From Tatlockia sp. (lineage in GTDB: Bacteria; Cyanobacteriota; Cyanobacteriia; Cyanobacteriales; Chroococcidiopsidaceae): 6,817 bases of DNA. Numbering within the stretch: the first letter of the stretch is position 1; the number at the start of each line of letters is the position of its first letter. Under the pieces are notes generated by a model that saw only the letters and a program-made list of their open reading frames with translations, was not told where the DNA came from and ran no database searches. A program made the position numbers and the translations under genes. The stretch spans positions 1-6,817 of the forward strand of contig JACCVJ010000122.1 of NCBI GenBank assembly GCA_013698215.1. The letters run 5' to 3'. This document shows, piece by piece, positions 1 to 5,679 of the stretch.

Positions 1-193
1 CATACTTTGCCCAAACGCGCACCTGTCTACCGATGCGATCTTGGATGGCTGGCAGGGGAATTAAAGGCGTATTCCCTTCTAAGAGGGTGATAACAGGGGT
101 TTTATCAGTTACAGGCAGGTAAGGACGATAGGTTTCTATAAGTCCAGACCAAGATTGTTGAGAAGATGTTAGGGGCAAGCTTAAAGTCGTCAT
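1..193 (-). CDS. thrC: Threonine synthase, N-terminal fragment (cut by window edge)
   Basis: Threonine synthase is a PLP enzyme that converts O-phosphohomoserine to threonine and phosphate, the last step of threonine biosynthesis in the cytosol. Only the first 64 codons lie in the window. The visible protein contains WSGLIETYRPYLPV, then TPVITLLEGNTPLIPLP, then a segment ending RVWAKY. This is the characteristic N-terminal lead-in of cyanobacterial and actinobacterial-type ThrC, where LLEGNTPL is highly conserved. The PLP lysine and catalytic core lie beyond the left edge. The start is an ATG with an in-frame TGA immediately upstream (they overlap as TGATG), so the reading frame cannot extend further. 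No clear Shine-Dalgarno sequence precedes it. It is transcribed divergently from the aminotransferase at 405. Identification rests on recognising the N-terminal motif and is fairly secure despite the short fragment. Confidence 0.88.
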   Translation of the reverse strand, partial: MTTLSLPLTSSQQSWSGLIETYRPYLPVTDKTPVITLLEGNTPLIPLPAIQDRIGRQVRVWAKY

Positions 194-404
194 TCAATCG
201 GGGGAATTGGTAGCGATAGGGCAAAAGACATTAAACTTTTACTCTACTTAGTGTACCGCGATCGCTTCTGTTCTAAAAAAATCTAACATCGCCCCTGCTG
301 ATCTTTTGAGCTTTGCGACAAACTTTTCGGGAATTATCTGATAGTTAGCGCAATTATGTAATCCTAGGTAATCTGGACTCTTATTTAAAGCAAAGGTGAA
401 ATCA
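194..404. other. Divergent intergenic region between thrC and the aminotransferase
   Basis: This 211-bp spacer must carry the promoters of both divergent genes. It contains one HIP1 octamer at 258-265. I found no hexamer pair close enough to consensus to name a promoter on either strand. A 79-codon minus-strand frame crosses the spacer into the aminotransferase coding region but shows no recognisable family and is best treated as chance. Confidence 0.6.
393..398 (+). promoter_or_regulatory. Ribosome binding site AAGGTG that decides the aminotransferase start
   Basis: AAGGTG lies 6 nt before the ATG at 405. The only upstream alternative, GTG at 396, sits inside this Shine-Dalgarno sequence, so the ATG is the better start. 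Confidence 0.65.
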
Positions 405-1556
405 ATGGACGATAAATTAATGCTAATGATTCCTGGTCCTACTCCCGTACCAGAATCAGCACTACTTGCTTTAGCCAAACACCCCATTGGTCATCGTACT
501 AGCGAGTTTAGTAATGTGCTAGGCGAAGTGACTCAAAACCTCAAATGGCTGCACCAAACCCAAAACGATGTTTTGATGCTGACAACTAGCGGTACGGGTG
601 CGGTAGAAGCGGGAATGATTAACTTTTTGAGTCCAGGCGATCGCATTATCGTTGGTTGCAATGGCAAATTTGGTGAACGTTGGGCCGAAGTTGGGGAAGC
701 TTACGGTTTAAATGTCGAACAAATTACTGCCGAATGGGGACAACCCTTAGATCCGCAACAGTTTGCTGACAAGCTGAGCAACGATACTGACAAGCAAATT
801 AAAGCTGTAATTGTTACTCATAGCGAAACTTCTACTGGCGTATTAAATGACTTAGAAACTATCAACCGTCACGTCAAAAATCATGATTCGGCGTTGATGA
901 TGGTAGACGCGGTGACAAGCTTAGGCGCGGTTAATTTGCCTGTGGATGACTGGGGTTTAGATATAGTGGCTTCTGGTTCGCAAAAAGGCTACATGATCCC
1001 TCCGGGGTTGGGTTTTGTCTCTGTTAGTCCCAAAGCTTGGGAAGCTTACAAAACCGCAAAATTACCTCGTTATTATTTAGACTTAGGGAAGTACCGCAAA
1101 TCTGCGGCTAAAAATACTACTCCTTTCACGCCGCCAGTAAATTTAATCATGGCGCTACATACTACTTTAGGGATGATGAAGGCCGAAGGCTTAGAATCGA
1201 TTTTTAGTCGTCACCAAAGGTTAATGAAAGCTACCCGCGCCGCCATTAAAGGCTTAAATATGCCCTTATTTGGCGCTGATGAATTTGCAAGCCCCGCCAT
1301 TACCGCCGTTGCACCCCAGGGAGTAGAAGCCGATCAAATTCGTTCAATTTTGAACAAACGGTTTGATATAGCAGTAGCTGGGGGACAAGATCATTTAAAA
1401 AACAAGATATTTCGGATCGGTCACTTAGGTTTTGTGAGCGATCGTGATATTTTAACTGCTATTGCTGCTCTTGAAGTTGCTTTGCGCGAACTCGGTTATG
1501 AAGGGTTTACTCCCGGTGGGGGAATAGCCGCCGCCGCTAGAGTTTTTGCCCAGTAA
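405..1556 (+). CDS. Class V PLP aminotransferase, alanine/serine-glyoxylate type
   Basis: This is a cytosolic PLP-dependent aminotransferase of class V that probably transfers an amino group from alanine or serine to glyoxylate, as in photorespiratory glycine formation. Cyanobacterial orthologues are often labelled 'soluble hydrogenase 42 kDa subunit', a historical name unsupported by sequence. Visible features of the 383-residue product are the substrate-side PGPTPVP loop (10-16), the phosphate-binding SGTG (62-65), THSETSTG ahead of the pyridine-binding aspartate D168 (VDAVTSLG), and the Schiff-base lysine K194 in SGSQKG, followed by PPGLGF. Length matches the family (about 380-390). The start is ATG 405, preceded by AAGGTG; a GTG nine bases upstream is in frame but overlaps that ribosome site. 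The gene stands alone, with a strong terminator 17 nt after the stop. Family assignment is secure; exact amino donor and acceptor cannot be read from sequence. Confidence 0.93.
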   Translation: MDDKLMLMIPGPTPVPESALLALAKHPIGHRTSEFSNVLGEVTQNLKWLHQTQNDVLMLTTSGTGAVEAGMINFLSPGDRIIVGCNGKFGERWAEVGEAYGLNVEQITAEWGQPLDPQQFADKLSNDTDKQIKAVIVTHSETSTGVLNDLETINRHVKNHDSALMMVDAVTSLGAVNLPVDDWGLDIVASGSQKGYMIPPGLGFVSVSPKAWEAYKTAKLPRYYLDLGKYRKSAAKNTTPFTPPVNLIMALHTTLGMMKAEGLESIFSRHQRLMKATRAAIKGLNMPLFGADEFASPAITAVAPQGVEADQIRSILNKRFDIAVAGGQDHLKNKIFRIGHLGFVSDRDILTAIAALEVALRELGYEGFTPGGGIAAAARVFAQ

Positions 1557-1572
1557 GGCTTTGATTGCATTA

Positions 1573-1605
1573 AAAAAGCGGGTTGAATCATTCAACCCGC
1601 TTTTT
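1573..1605 (+). terminator. Strong intrinsic terminator, potentially bidirectional
   Basis: A perfect 10-bp stem, GCGGGTTGAA (1578-1587) with TTCAACCCGC (1591-1600), closes a 3-nt loop. It is flanked by AAAAA on the left and TTTTT on the right, which extend the pairing and give a U-tract on either strand. It starts 17 nt after the aminotransferase stop, and on the minus strand it lies about 110 nt beyond the DUF2949 stop, so it can end both convergent transcripts. Confidence 0.9.
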
Positions 1606-1715
1606 ATTTTTTGTAGCAATAGATAGAAATTTTCTCGATTTTTGCCTAGTCAGCATCATAAATTAAGCACCATCGATTTTGACTTATCTTTTTACCCCTA
1701 CCCAATTAGTACGAT

Positions 1716-1907
1716 TTAAGCCGCCTCTAACCAGTCGTAAATTCTATCCAATTGCTCTAGCGTAACTAACCCGTATTGCCAAAGAATCATTGGTAACGGG
1801 CCTGGATCTTGCTCTCGATGCCTTAAAGCAACAGCAACTTCGGCGGTGGAAATTGCCAAATCCTCCTGCAAAAAATTGATAAACCGTGTGTACTTTGAAG
1901 GAGCCAT
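1716..1907 (-). CDS. DUF2949 family small cyanobacterial protein
   Basis: This is a 63-residue protein of unknown function. It resembles DUF2949, a family of about 60 residues known only from cyanobacteria. Recognisable conserved parts are the N-terminal FINFLQEDLAI (residues 9-19), the central ALRHREQDPGPLPMILWQYG, and the C-terminal LVTLEQLDRIYDWLE. There is no signal peptide, membrane segment or cysteine, so it is predicted to be soluble. It is probably mostly helical, and the C-terminal half resembles a small helical module in which LVTLEQLDRI could form a helix-turn-helix-like pair; that last point is speculation. The ATG is supported by GAGGTG 8 nt upstream. It is monocistronic, with 310 bp of noncoding DNA before it and the shared terminator beyond its stop. 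Family assignment is from memory of conserved motifs. Confidence 0.82.
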   Translation of the reverse strand: MAPSKYTRFINFLQEDLAISTAEVAVALRHREQDPGPLPMILWQYGLVTLEQLDRIYDWLEAA

Positions 1908-1915
1908 TAACTTTT

Positions 1916-1921
1916 CACCTC
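1916..1921 (-). promoter_or_regulatory. Ribosome binding site of the DUF2949 gene
   Basis: GAGGTG on the minus strand, 8 nt before the ATG at 1907, is a near-consensus Shine-Dalgarno sequence. It supports both the reality and the start of this short gene. Confidence 0.7.
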
Positions 1922-2020
1922 TTGAAAAGACTTTTAATTTTGTATTTAGACTTAATAAGTATTTCTTAGTTTGACCTAGGAAACCGACTATTTCTTGTCT
2001 TAGTAAGTGCTAGTAACCTG

Positions 2021-2049
2021 TAAATACCATTGATTGCTTACGGTGTCAA
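2021..2049 (-). promoter_or_regulatory. Candidate sigma70-type promoter for the DUF2949 gene
   Basis: On the minus strand a perfect TTGACA (2049-2044) is followed after 17 bp by TATTTA (2026-2021), with TGG directly before it as in an extended -10 element. The -10 matches consensus at only three positions, so the case rests on the -35, the spacing and the TG motif. It would give a leader of roughly 105-110 nt. Confidence 0.4.
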
Positions 2050-2140
2050 TATTCTTACAAATTTGAGCGCGGAATAAGATTATAACTTACCTTGCTTTAA
2101 TTTGACTAAAAGTAGGTAGATTCTTTTATACCTTAGAACG

Positions 2141-2174
2141 AAATACCCCTTATCTATAATAAGGAGTATTTTTT
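2141..2174 (-). terminator. Hairpin downstream of the DUF192 gene, probable terminator
   Basis: AAATAC-C-CCTTAT (2141-2153) pairs with ATAAGG-A-GTATTT (2159-2171), one mismatch, loop CTATA. It lies 44 nt beyond the DUF192 stop. On the minus strand, where the only nearby upstream gene is, the T-tract is weak (TATTTC). On the plus strand it ends in six Ts, but no plus-strand transcript is expected here. It may act as a terminator or as a 3' stabilising hairpin. Confidence 0.45.
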
Positions 2175-2217
2175 ACAAAACTATTAATTACTAGCGATTA
2201 CAAATAAATATAATTGG

Positions 2218-2706
2218 CTACTTTTTTACGGGCAAAAACTTAATTTCAACGGGTGCGCCTACATTTAAGCCTAATTCTTTTGCTCTACCGCCGCGAAGTT
2301 CAATGACGCGATCAATCGGTATTCCTGGCCCATAAGTAGGACAGAGAGTAGTATTACAAGGAGGTACGGCAGCCACAATTGCTTTTACCTTGCCATCTTT
2401 AACAAAAATCATATCTAGAGGAATGACAACATCTTTCATCCAAAACCGGACGCTTTGGGGCGGATTAAATTCAAATAGCATTCCGCGATCGCCCGCTAAA
2501 GTGGTGCGGTACATTAGCCCTGTAGCTTGCTGTGCGGCGGTTTTAGCAACTTCTAGTCCCACAATGCGACTTCCGATCGCAAATTGAGCCGAAATCGGCA
2601 AGCTTTGCCCCAAAGCTGTTGTTTCTGGCATAGCGGTAGAAGTAGAATCGCAACCCATCAACGTCATACTTAGCATTATTCCAATTACCGCCAACCAACG
2701 ACTCAC
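2218..2706 (-). CDS. DUF192 family lipoprotein
   Basis: This 162-residue protein is predicted to be exported and lipid-anchored, carrying a single DUF192 domain of unknown biochemical function. The N terminus has a short charged start, a hydrophobic stretch (residues 4-17) and a lipobox-like LMGC with the cysteine at residue 19, followed by a Ser/Thr-rich linker. The DUF192 core runs from about residue 48 to 158 and shows GLMYR (63-67), GMLF (75-78), FWMKDVVIPLDMIFV (88-102) and VIELRGG (134-140). Two further cysteines, C117 and C122, could form a disulfide outside the cytoplasm. The start is GTG, preceded by GGGGG at 7 nt; later ATGs would remove the charged n-region of the signal peptide. 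Only 15 bp separate it from the upstream response regulator, so the two are probably cotranscribed. The -2 Met in the lipobox is unusual but tolerated. Confidence 0.88.
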   Translation of the reverse strand: MSRWLAVIGIMLSMTLMGCDSTSTAMPETTALGQSLPISAQFAIGSRIVGLEVAKTAAQQATGLMYRTTLAGDRGMLFEFNPPQSVRFWMKDVVIPLDMIFVKDGKVKAIVAAVPPCNTTLCPTYGPGIPIDRVIELRGGRAKELGLNVGAPVEIKFLPVKK

Positions 2707-2721
2707 CGATTTGCCCCCAAT

Positions 2722-3414
2722 TTAATAAGCTTCTCTTAAAACGTAGCCTACGCCGCGTACGGTTTGAATCAGGCGTTTTTGACCTTCATCTTCTATTTTC
2801 AAGCGCAGGTAACGAATATAAACTTCAATGACATTTGATTCGCCCCTAAAGTCGTAGCCCCAAACATTTTCTAATATTTGTTCGCGGGTTAATACTTCGC
2901 GGGGATGTTCCATTAAATACTTTAGCAATTCAAATTCTTTCATGGTCAGATCGATCGCACGTCCGTGACGAATAGCACGGCGAGTAGCTAAATCAATGCC
3001 CAAGTCGCCAAACCGTAATTGTTCTGTAGCGGCGGGTTCTTGCAAGTACAAACGCACTAATTTTAAAAATTCTTCGGAGCGGTAGGGTTTAAGAAAGTAA
3101 TCATCTGCGCCCGATTCTAAGCAAGCTACGCGATCGTCAACAGTATCCCTTGCCATTAATACTAGCATTGGCTCTTTTGCGCCAGTTTTCCTTAATTTTT
3201 CACACAAATTTAGCCCTGATTCTCCGGCCAGCATTCGATCGACGACAATTAAAGCTGGATGGCGATCGCGCGCTTCGTGGATTCCTCTAGCTGCATCATT
3301 TGCTACCACTGCTTCATAGCCCGACGCTTGCAAGTCGAGACTGACTTGCGATGCTAAAACTTCGTCTGTCTCAATTACCAACACGCAGGTGTTGCGTTCA
3401 ACAGTTGTAATCAT
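2722..3414 (-). CDS. nblR: Atypical OmpR/PhoB-type response regulator, probably NblR
   Basis: This is a 230-residue DNA-binding response regulator with a receiver domain (about 10-125) and an OmpR winged helix (about 132-228, with TMKEFELLKYL, LTREQILENVWGY and the C-terminal TVRGVGYVL wing). The phospho-acceptor aspartate is present (D59 in LIVVDRML), as is the lysine K109 in FLKPY. The acidic pocket is not canonical: where PhoB has E-D-E, this protein reads E15-T16-D17, losing a metal-binding aspartate, and the conserved Thr/Ser of the LTAR motif is methionine (M87, LMARD). NblR, the cyanobacterial regulator of phycobilisome degradation and stress survival, is known as an OmpR regulator that acts without normal phosphorylation, which fits. 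The NblR name is therefore inference with moderate confidence (about 0.55); the family call is near certain. The ATG has no good Shine-Dalgarno. DUF192 follows after 15 bp. Confidence 0.9.
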   Translation of the reverse strand: MITTVERNTCVLVIETDEVLASQVSLDLQASGYEAVVANDAARGIHEARDRHPALIVVDRMLAGESGLNLCEKLRKTGAKEPMLVLMARDTVDDRVACLESGADDYFLKPYRSEEFLKLVRLYLQEPAATEQLRFGDLGIDLATRRAIRHGRAIDLTMKEFELLKYLMEHPREVLTREQILENVWGYDFRGESNVIEVYIRYLRLKIEDEGQKRLIQTVRGVGYVLREAY

Positions 3415-3420
3415 AATTTT

Positions 3421-3448
3421 ATTGGCTTAAGGCTAATTAACCGCCAAT
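3421..3448 (-). promoter_or_regulatory. Leader hairpin just before the response regulator start
   Basis: ATTGGC-TTAA (3421-3430) pairs with TTAA-CC-GCCAAT (3437-3448) around the loop GGCTAA, with CC bulged. In the minus-strand RNA it ends 6 nt before the ATG, at the place where a Shine-Dalgarno would normally be. It could influence translation. It has no U-tract, so it is not a terminator. Confidence 0.35.
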
Positions 3449-3525
3449 CCTTGATTGTGGTTTTAATCTAACTCAAACAACAATTTAAACCAAGTTTATT
3501 TTAAGTTGCTTAAGTATTAATACCT

Positions 3526-3554
3526 ATTATACGCCTAAACTTAAGGAAGTTCCA
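3526..3554 (-). promoter_or_regulatory. Candidate promoter for the response regulator/DUF192 pair
   Basis: A perfect TATAAT (3531-3526, minus) is preceded after 17 bp by a weak TGGAAC (3554-3549), which lies in the 3' end of the NAD kinase gene. A perfect 10-bp palindrome GTATTAATAC (3514-3523) follows at about the expected transcription start and could be an operator. The leader would be about 105 nt. The case rests mostly on the -10. Confidence 0.4.
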
Positions 3555-4458
3555 CCGAAGTAGGTTTGGCGATGTGAGCTAAACCCCAGCCAAGTTTTTC
3601 GCGTAAGATGCGGAAAAACTCTGGAGATTGCAGGCGAATAAATTTGGCAGCGTAGGGCGACTTTTCGATCAGTACGCGATCGTCGGGAAATACAAAGCAG
3701 CCAGCATTCCCATCAACTACCATAACTAAACGAGTTGGATTAGCTGGAAAAACTGTAACAACCTCTGTATTTGCAAACACTAAAGCTCTAGAAGCTAGGG
3801 AATGGGGACAAATTGGTACTAATTGCAATACTGGCACTCCCGGCGTTACCACGGGGCCGCCAGCGCTTAAAGAATAAGCTGTAGAACCCGTTGGCGTAGA
3901 GACAATGATCCCATCGGCGGCAATATCGACTGGAGCATGACGACCGATCGCAATTTCAAAATGGCACATACTGGTTAAAGGTTCTCGATGCAGCACCATT
4001 TCATTGAGACAAAGAGCTTCCCAAGCTACAGCACCTTGGCGAATTACTTGCACCGTTAGCATTACCCGCTCCTCAATCTCGTATTCCCCCTCCATCACGC
4101 TGTCTAAGGCTTCGGGCAACGTGTTGACGTAGGTTTCGGTCAAAAACCCCATATGACCGCTATTGACAGCTAGTAACGGAATACCCACCGGGGCAACTTG
4201 GCGAAAGGCTGACAGCACCGTACCATCGCCGCCTAAAACTACGGCAAAGCTCATCTGTGCGTCGAAGCCTGGAGGAGTCAAACATTCTATGGGGGTATGA
4301 TATACGGGACTTTCTGGCGTAGCATAGCCCAAAATACCACCCATGCCAGTAGTCATACAAACATCGCAACCAATAGCTATCAGTTTGTGTTGTAATTCGT
4401 GAGCAACTCGACGAGCTACGGGCTTTTCATCATTGTATATGATGCCTATTTTCGGCAC
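3541..4458 (-). CDS. nadK: NAD kinase (ATP-NAD kinase)
   Basis: NAD kinase phosphorylates NAD+ to NADP+ using ATP or polyphosphate and so sets the NADP pool that photosystem I reduces. In the 305-residue form chosen here, the diagnostic GGDGT is at 76-80, NSGHMGFLTE follows at 99-108, the NE pair at 152-153 binds the NAD ribose, ADGIIVSTPTGSTAYSLSAGG spans roughly 181-201, ICPHSLASR is at 216-224 and DGN at 249-251. All active-site motifs are intact. Length fits the longer cyanobacterial type; cyanobacteria usually carry two paralogues and I cannot say which number this is. Two in-frame GTG codons compete: 4464 (307 residues) and 4458. The latter gives the family-like start MPKIGIIYND and has GGA 9 nt upstream, while the former would have GGA only 3 nt away. 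It lies 121 nt downstream of ycf39, the same pairing as slr0399-slr0400 in Synechocystis as I recall it. Confidence 0.95.
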   Translation of the reverse strand: MPKIGIIYNDEKPVARRVAHELQHKLIAIGCDVCMTTGMGGILGYATPESPVYHTPIECLTPPGFDAQMSFAVVLGGDGTVLSAFRQVAPVGIPLLAVNSGHMGFLTETYVNTLPEALDSVMEGEYEIEERVMLTVQVIRQGAVAWEALCLNEMVLHREPLTSMCHFEIAIGRHAPVDIAADGIIVSTPTGSTAYSLSAGGPVVTPGVPVLQLVPICPHSLASRALVFANTEVVTVFPANPTRLVMVVDGNAGCFVFPDDRVLIEKSPYAAKFIRLQSPEFFRILREKLGWGLAHIAKPTSVELP

Positions 4459-4527
4459 TTGCACGCATCCAAATTAAAGCTAGGCTTAATGTTAGTTCGA
4501 TAGTTGCACATTTTGGAGTCAATTATT

Positions 4528-4549
4528 CTTAAGGCGATCGCCTGTTAAG
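4528..4549. repeat. HIP1-centred inverted repeat between ycf39 and nadK
   Basis: CTTAA and TTAAG flank the 10-bp palindrome GGCGATCGCC, which contains the HIP1 octamer (4534-4541). A TG interrupts the right arm. The RNA could fold as CTTAA+GGC closing a GATC loop. There is no U-tract on the minus strand, so termination of ycf39 transcripts here is doubtful. Confidence 0.5.
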
Positions 4550-4579
4550 GGCGTAAAACTAAAAATAACAGAGGTTGAA

Positions 4580-5560
4580 TTAGGATTTATTAAAAGGAGT
4601 CTTTTTTTGAGATTTCTTTTTAGTTTTTAACTTTTCATAGTCTAATTCTTTAAGTTTTTTCATGATTCTGGCGAAATACTCTTGCATATAGCTTTCTAGC
4701 GTAGTAGTTTCCTCAAGATTCACCTGGAATGCTTGATATACGTCTTCCATCGGTGCAGTGATGGGTTTACCCGTTGCTAATACTTCCGCAAAAGCTAATC
4801 TGTCAGACAAATTCCAACCCCATTGAAAAAACCGGGATACATTGCGTACCGTCCGCAGTAAGTTTATGGGCATCCGAGTTATTCGCGCATCTTGTCCTGA
4901 TAATCTTTCGCACAAACTAATAATTTCCTCCGCACTCCAAGGGCGAGTACCAACTAAAGGAAAAGTTTTGTTTTCAGTTTCCGGCATTTTCAAAGCGCGG
5001 ACGGCAAACTTAGCAATATCTTGAGTATCCATGTAAGCGACGGGAGACGATTCGCCAGTAATCCAGACTGCTTGTTTTTCTAAAATGGGAATAGCGTACT
5101 GACCAATTAAGCCTTGCATAAAGCCACTTAGCTGCAACACGGTGTAATTTAGACCAGATTGGACTAAAAATAACTCCGTACACCGTTTGATTTCCATTAA
5201 CGGCACATCAGGGAACTTATCAGAGTCTAGGAACGAAAAGAAAATATAGCGTTCAATTCCTGCTGCTTTCGCCGCTTGGATTAAGGCAACTTTACCGTCC
5301 CAATCTACCTGTTTAATACTTAATGAATCTGTAGGGCGGCTGGTAGCAGCGTCAATTATTTGCGTAATTCCTGCGAGCGATGGCGGTAAAGTATCGGGAT
5401 AACACAAGTTTCCTTGGACAATTTCGGCTCCCCATTCTCTCAAAAAGGCTGCTTTTTTTGGGCTTCTGACTAAACAGCGTACTTTATACCCCTCATCCAG
5501 AGCGCGGCGAACTACTTGCCTTCCTAATGTTCCTGTGGAACCGACAACTAATAAAGTCAT
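4580..5560 (-). CDS. ycf39: Ycf39, photosystem II assembly factor (atypical SDR, NmrA-like)
   Basis: Ycf39 (HCF244 in plants) works at the thylakoid membrane with high-light-inducible proteins in early assembly of the photosystem II reaction centre, linked to chlorophyll delivery to D1. The 326-residue product begins with a Rossmann dinucleotide motif, GSTGTLG (7-13), then RCLVRSPKKAAFLREWGAE. It lacks the YxxxK catalytic pair expected of active classical reductases. Family signatures are DAATSRPTDSLS (70-81), VDWDGK (85-90), VPLMEIKRCTE (119-129), TVLQLSGFMQGLIGQYAIPIL (140-160), VAYMDTQDIAKFAVRAL (174-190), RFFQWGWN (243-250) and ETTTLESYMQEYF (284-296). The C-terminal tail from about 301 is very lysine-rich and is encoded by an A-rich stretch, as in homologues. 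The ATG at 5560 gives the expected family N terminus MTLLVVG, though no Shine-Dalgarno is visible. petM lies 119 bp upstream and nadK 121 bp downstream. Confidence 0.95.
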   Translation of the reverse strand: MTLLVVGSTGTLGRQVVRRALDEGYKVRCLVRSPKKAAFLREWGAEIVQGNLCYPDTLPPSLAGITQIIDAATSRPTDSLSIKQVDWDGKVALIQAAKAAGIERYIFFSFLDSDKFPDVPLMEIKRCTELFLVQSGLNYTVLQLSGFMQGLIGQYAIPILEKQAVWITGESSPVAYMDTQDIAKFAVRALKMPETENKTFPLVGTRPWSAEEIISLCERLSGQDARITRMPINLLRTVRNVSRFFQWGWNLSDRLAFAEVLATGKPITAPMEDVYQAFQVNLEETTTLESYMQEYFARIMKKLKELDYEKLKTKKKSQKKTPFNKS

Positions 5561-5627
5561 GAGGGGTGATTTTGTGAATGTTAATTTTTATTAATAAAAT
5601 CTTATCAAAATAAGCTTGACAAATATT

Positions 5628-5673
5628 AAGAGAAGGGAGAGAAAACCTAAATGCTTACTCAATCCCTCCTCTT
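5628..5673 (-). terminator. Long stem-loop directly after petM
   Basis: In the minus-strand RNA, AAGAGGAGGGA (5673-5663) pairs over 11 bp with TCCCTTCTCTT (5638-5628), including one G-U wobble, and can extend by GAG/CTC after a 2-nt bulge. It begins 6 nt after the petM stop. No clear U-tract follows, so it could be a terminator of modest strength or a 3' stabiliser that lets petM RNA accumulate above ycf39 RNA. Confidence 0.5.
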
Positions 5674-5679
5674 GGTTGA

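Larger units (their letters stand above)
1908..2217. other. 310-bp AT-rich intergenic region upstream of DUF2949
   Basis: There is no credible coding frame here. The region holds the DUF2949 ribosome site, a candidate promoter (2021-2049), two CTTA-N-TAAG inverted repeats 48 bp apart (1951-1959 and 1999-2007), paired TATTTCTT words (1960-1967 and 1989-1996), an isolated minus-strand TATAAT (2079-2084) and a hairpin near the DUF192 stop (2141-2174). I see no tRNA or recognisable riboswitch. Confidence 0.6.

Noticed and set aside
359..371. GTA-N8-TAA resembling an NtcA site upstream of the aminotransferase
   Set aside because: It lacks the final C of GTA-N8-TAC, and no well-placed -10 element supports it.
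248..487. 79-codon minus-strand frame across the thrC/aminotransferase gap
   Set aside because: More than a third of it is antisense to the conserved start of the aminotransferase; no recognisable family and no supporting ribosome site was seen.
405..1556. Hydrogenase subunit label commonly attached to this aminotransferase family
   Set aside because: The protein has a complete PLP fold-type I motif set and no metal-binding cysteine motifs of hydrogenases.
2390..2587. 65-codon plus-strand frame opposite the DUF192 gene
   Set aside because: It is fully antisense to a conserved domain and its peptide resembles no family.
4160..4369. 69-codon minus-strand frame inside the NAD kinase gene
   Set aside because: It is an alternative frame of a conserved enzyme region with intact motifs in the true frame.
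4516..4522. TTGACT on the minus strand as a possible nadK -35
   Set aside because: No acceptable -10 occurs at 16-19 bp spacing.
4580..4680. Possible frameshift or low-complexity artefact at the ycf39 3' end
   Set aside because: The A-rich stretch encodes the lysine-rich tail that Ycf39 homologues also have, and the frame stays open to a normal stop.
4842..5024. 60-codon plus-strand frame opposite ycf39
   Set aside because: It lies wholly antisense to conserved Ycf39 sequence and encodes no recognisable protein.
5616..5621. Plus-strand TTGACA in the petM-ycf39 gap
   Set aside because: No -10 follows at the right distance and there is no plus-strand gene to drive.
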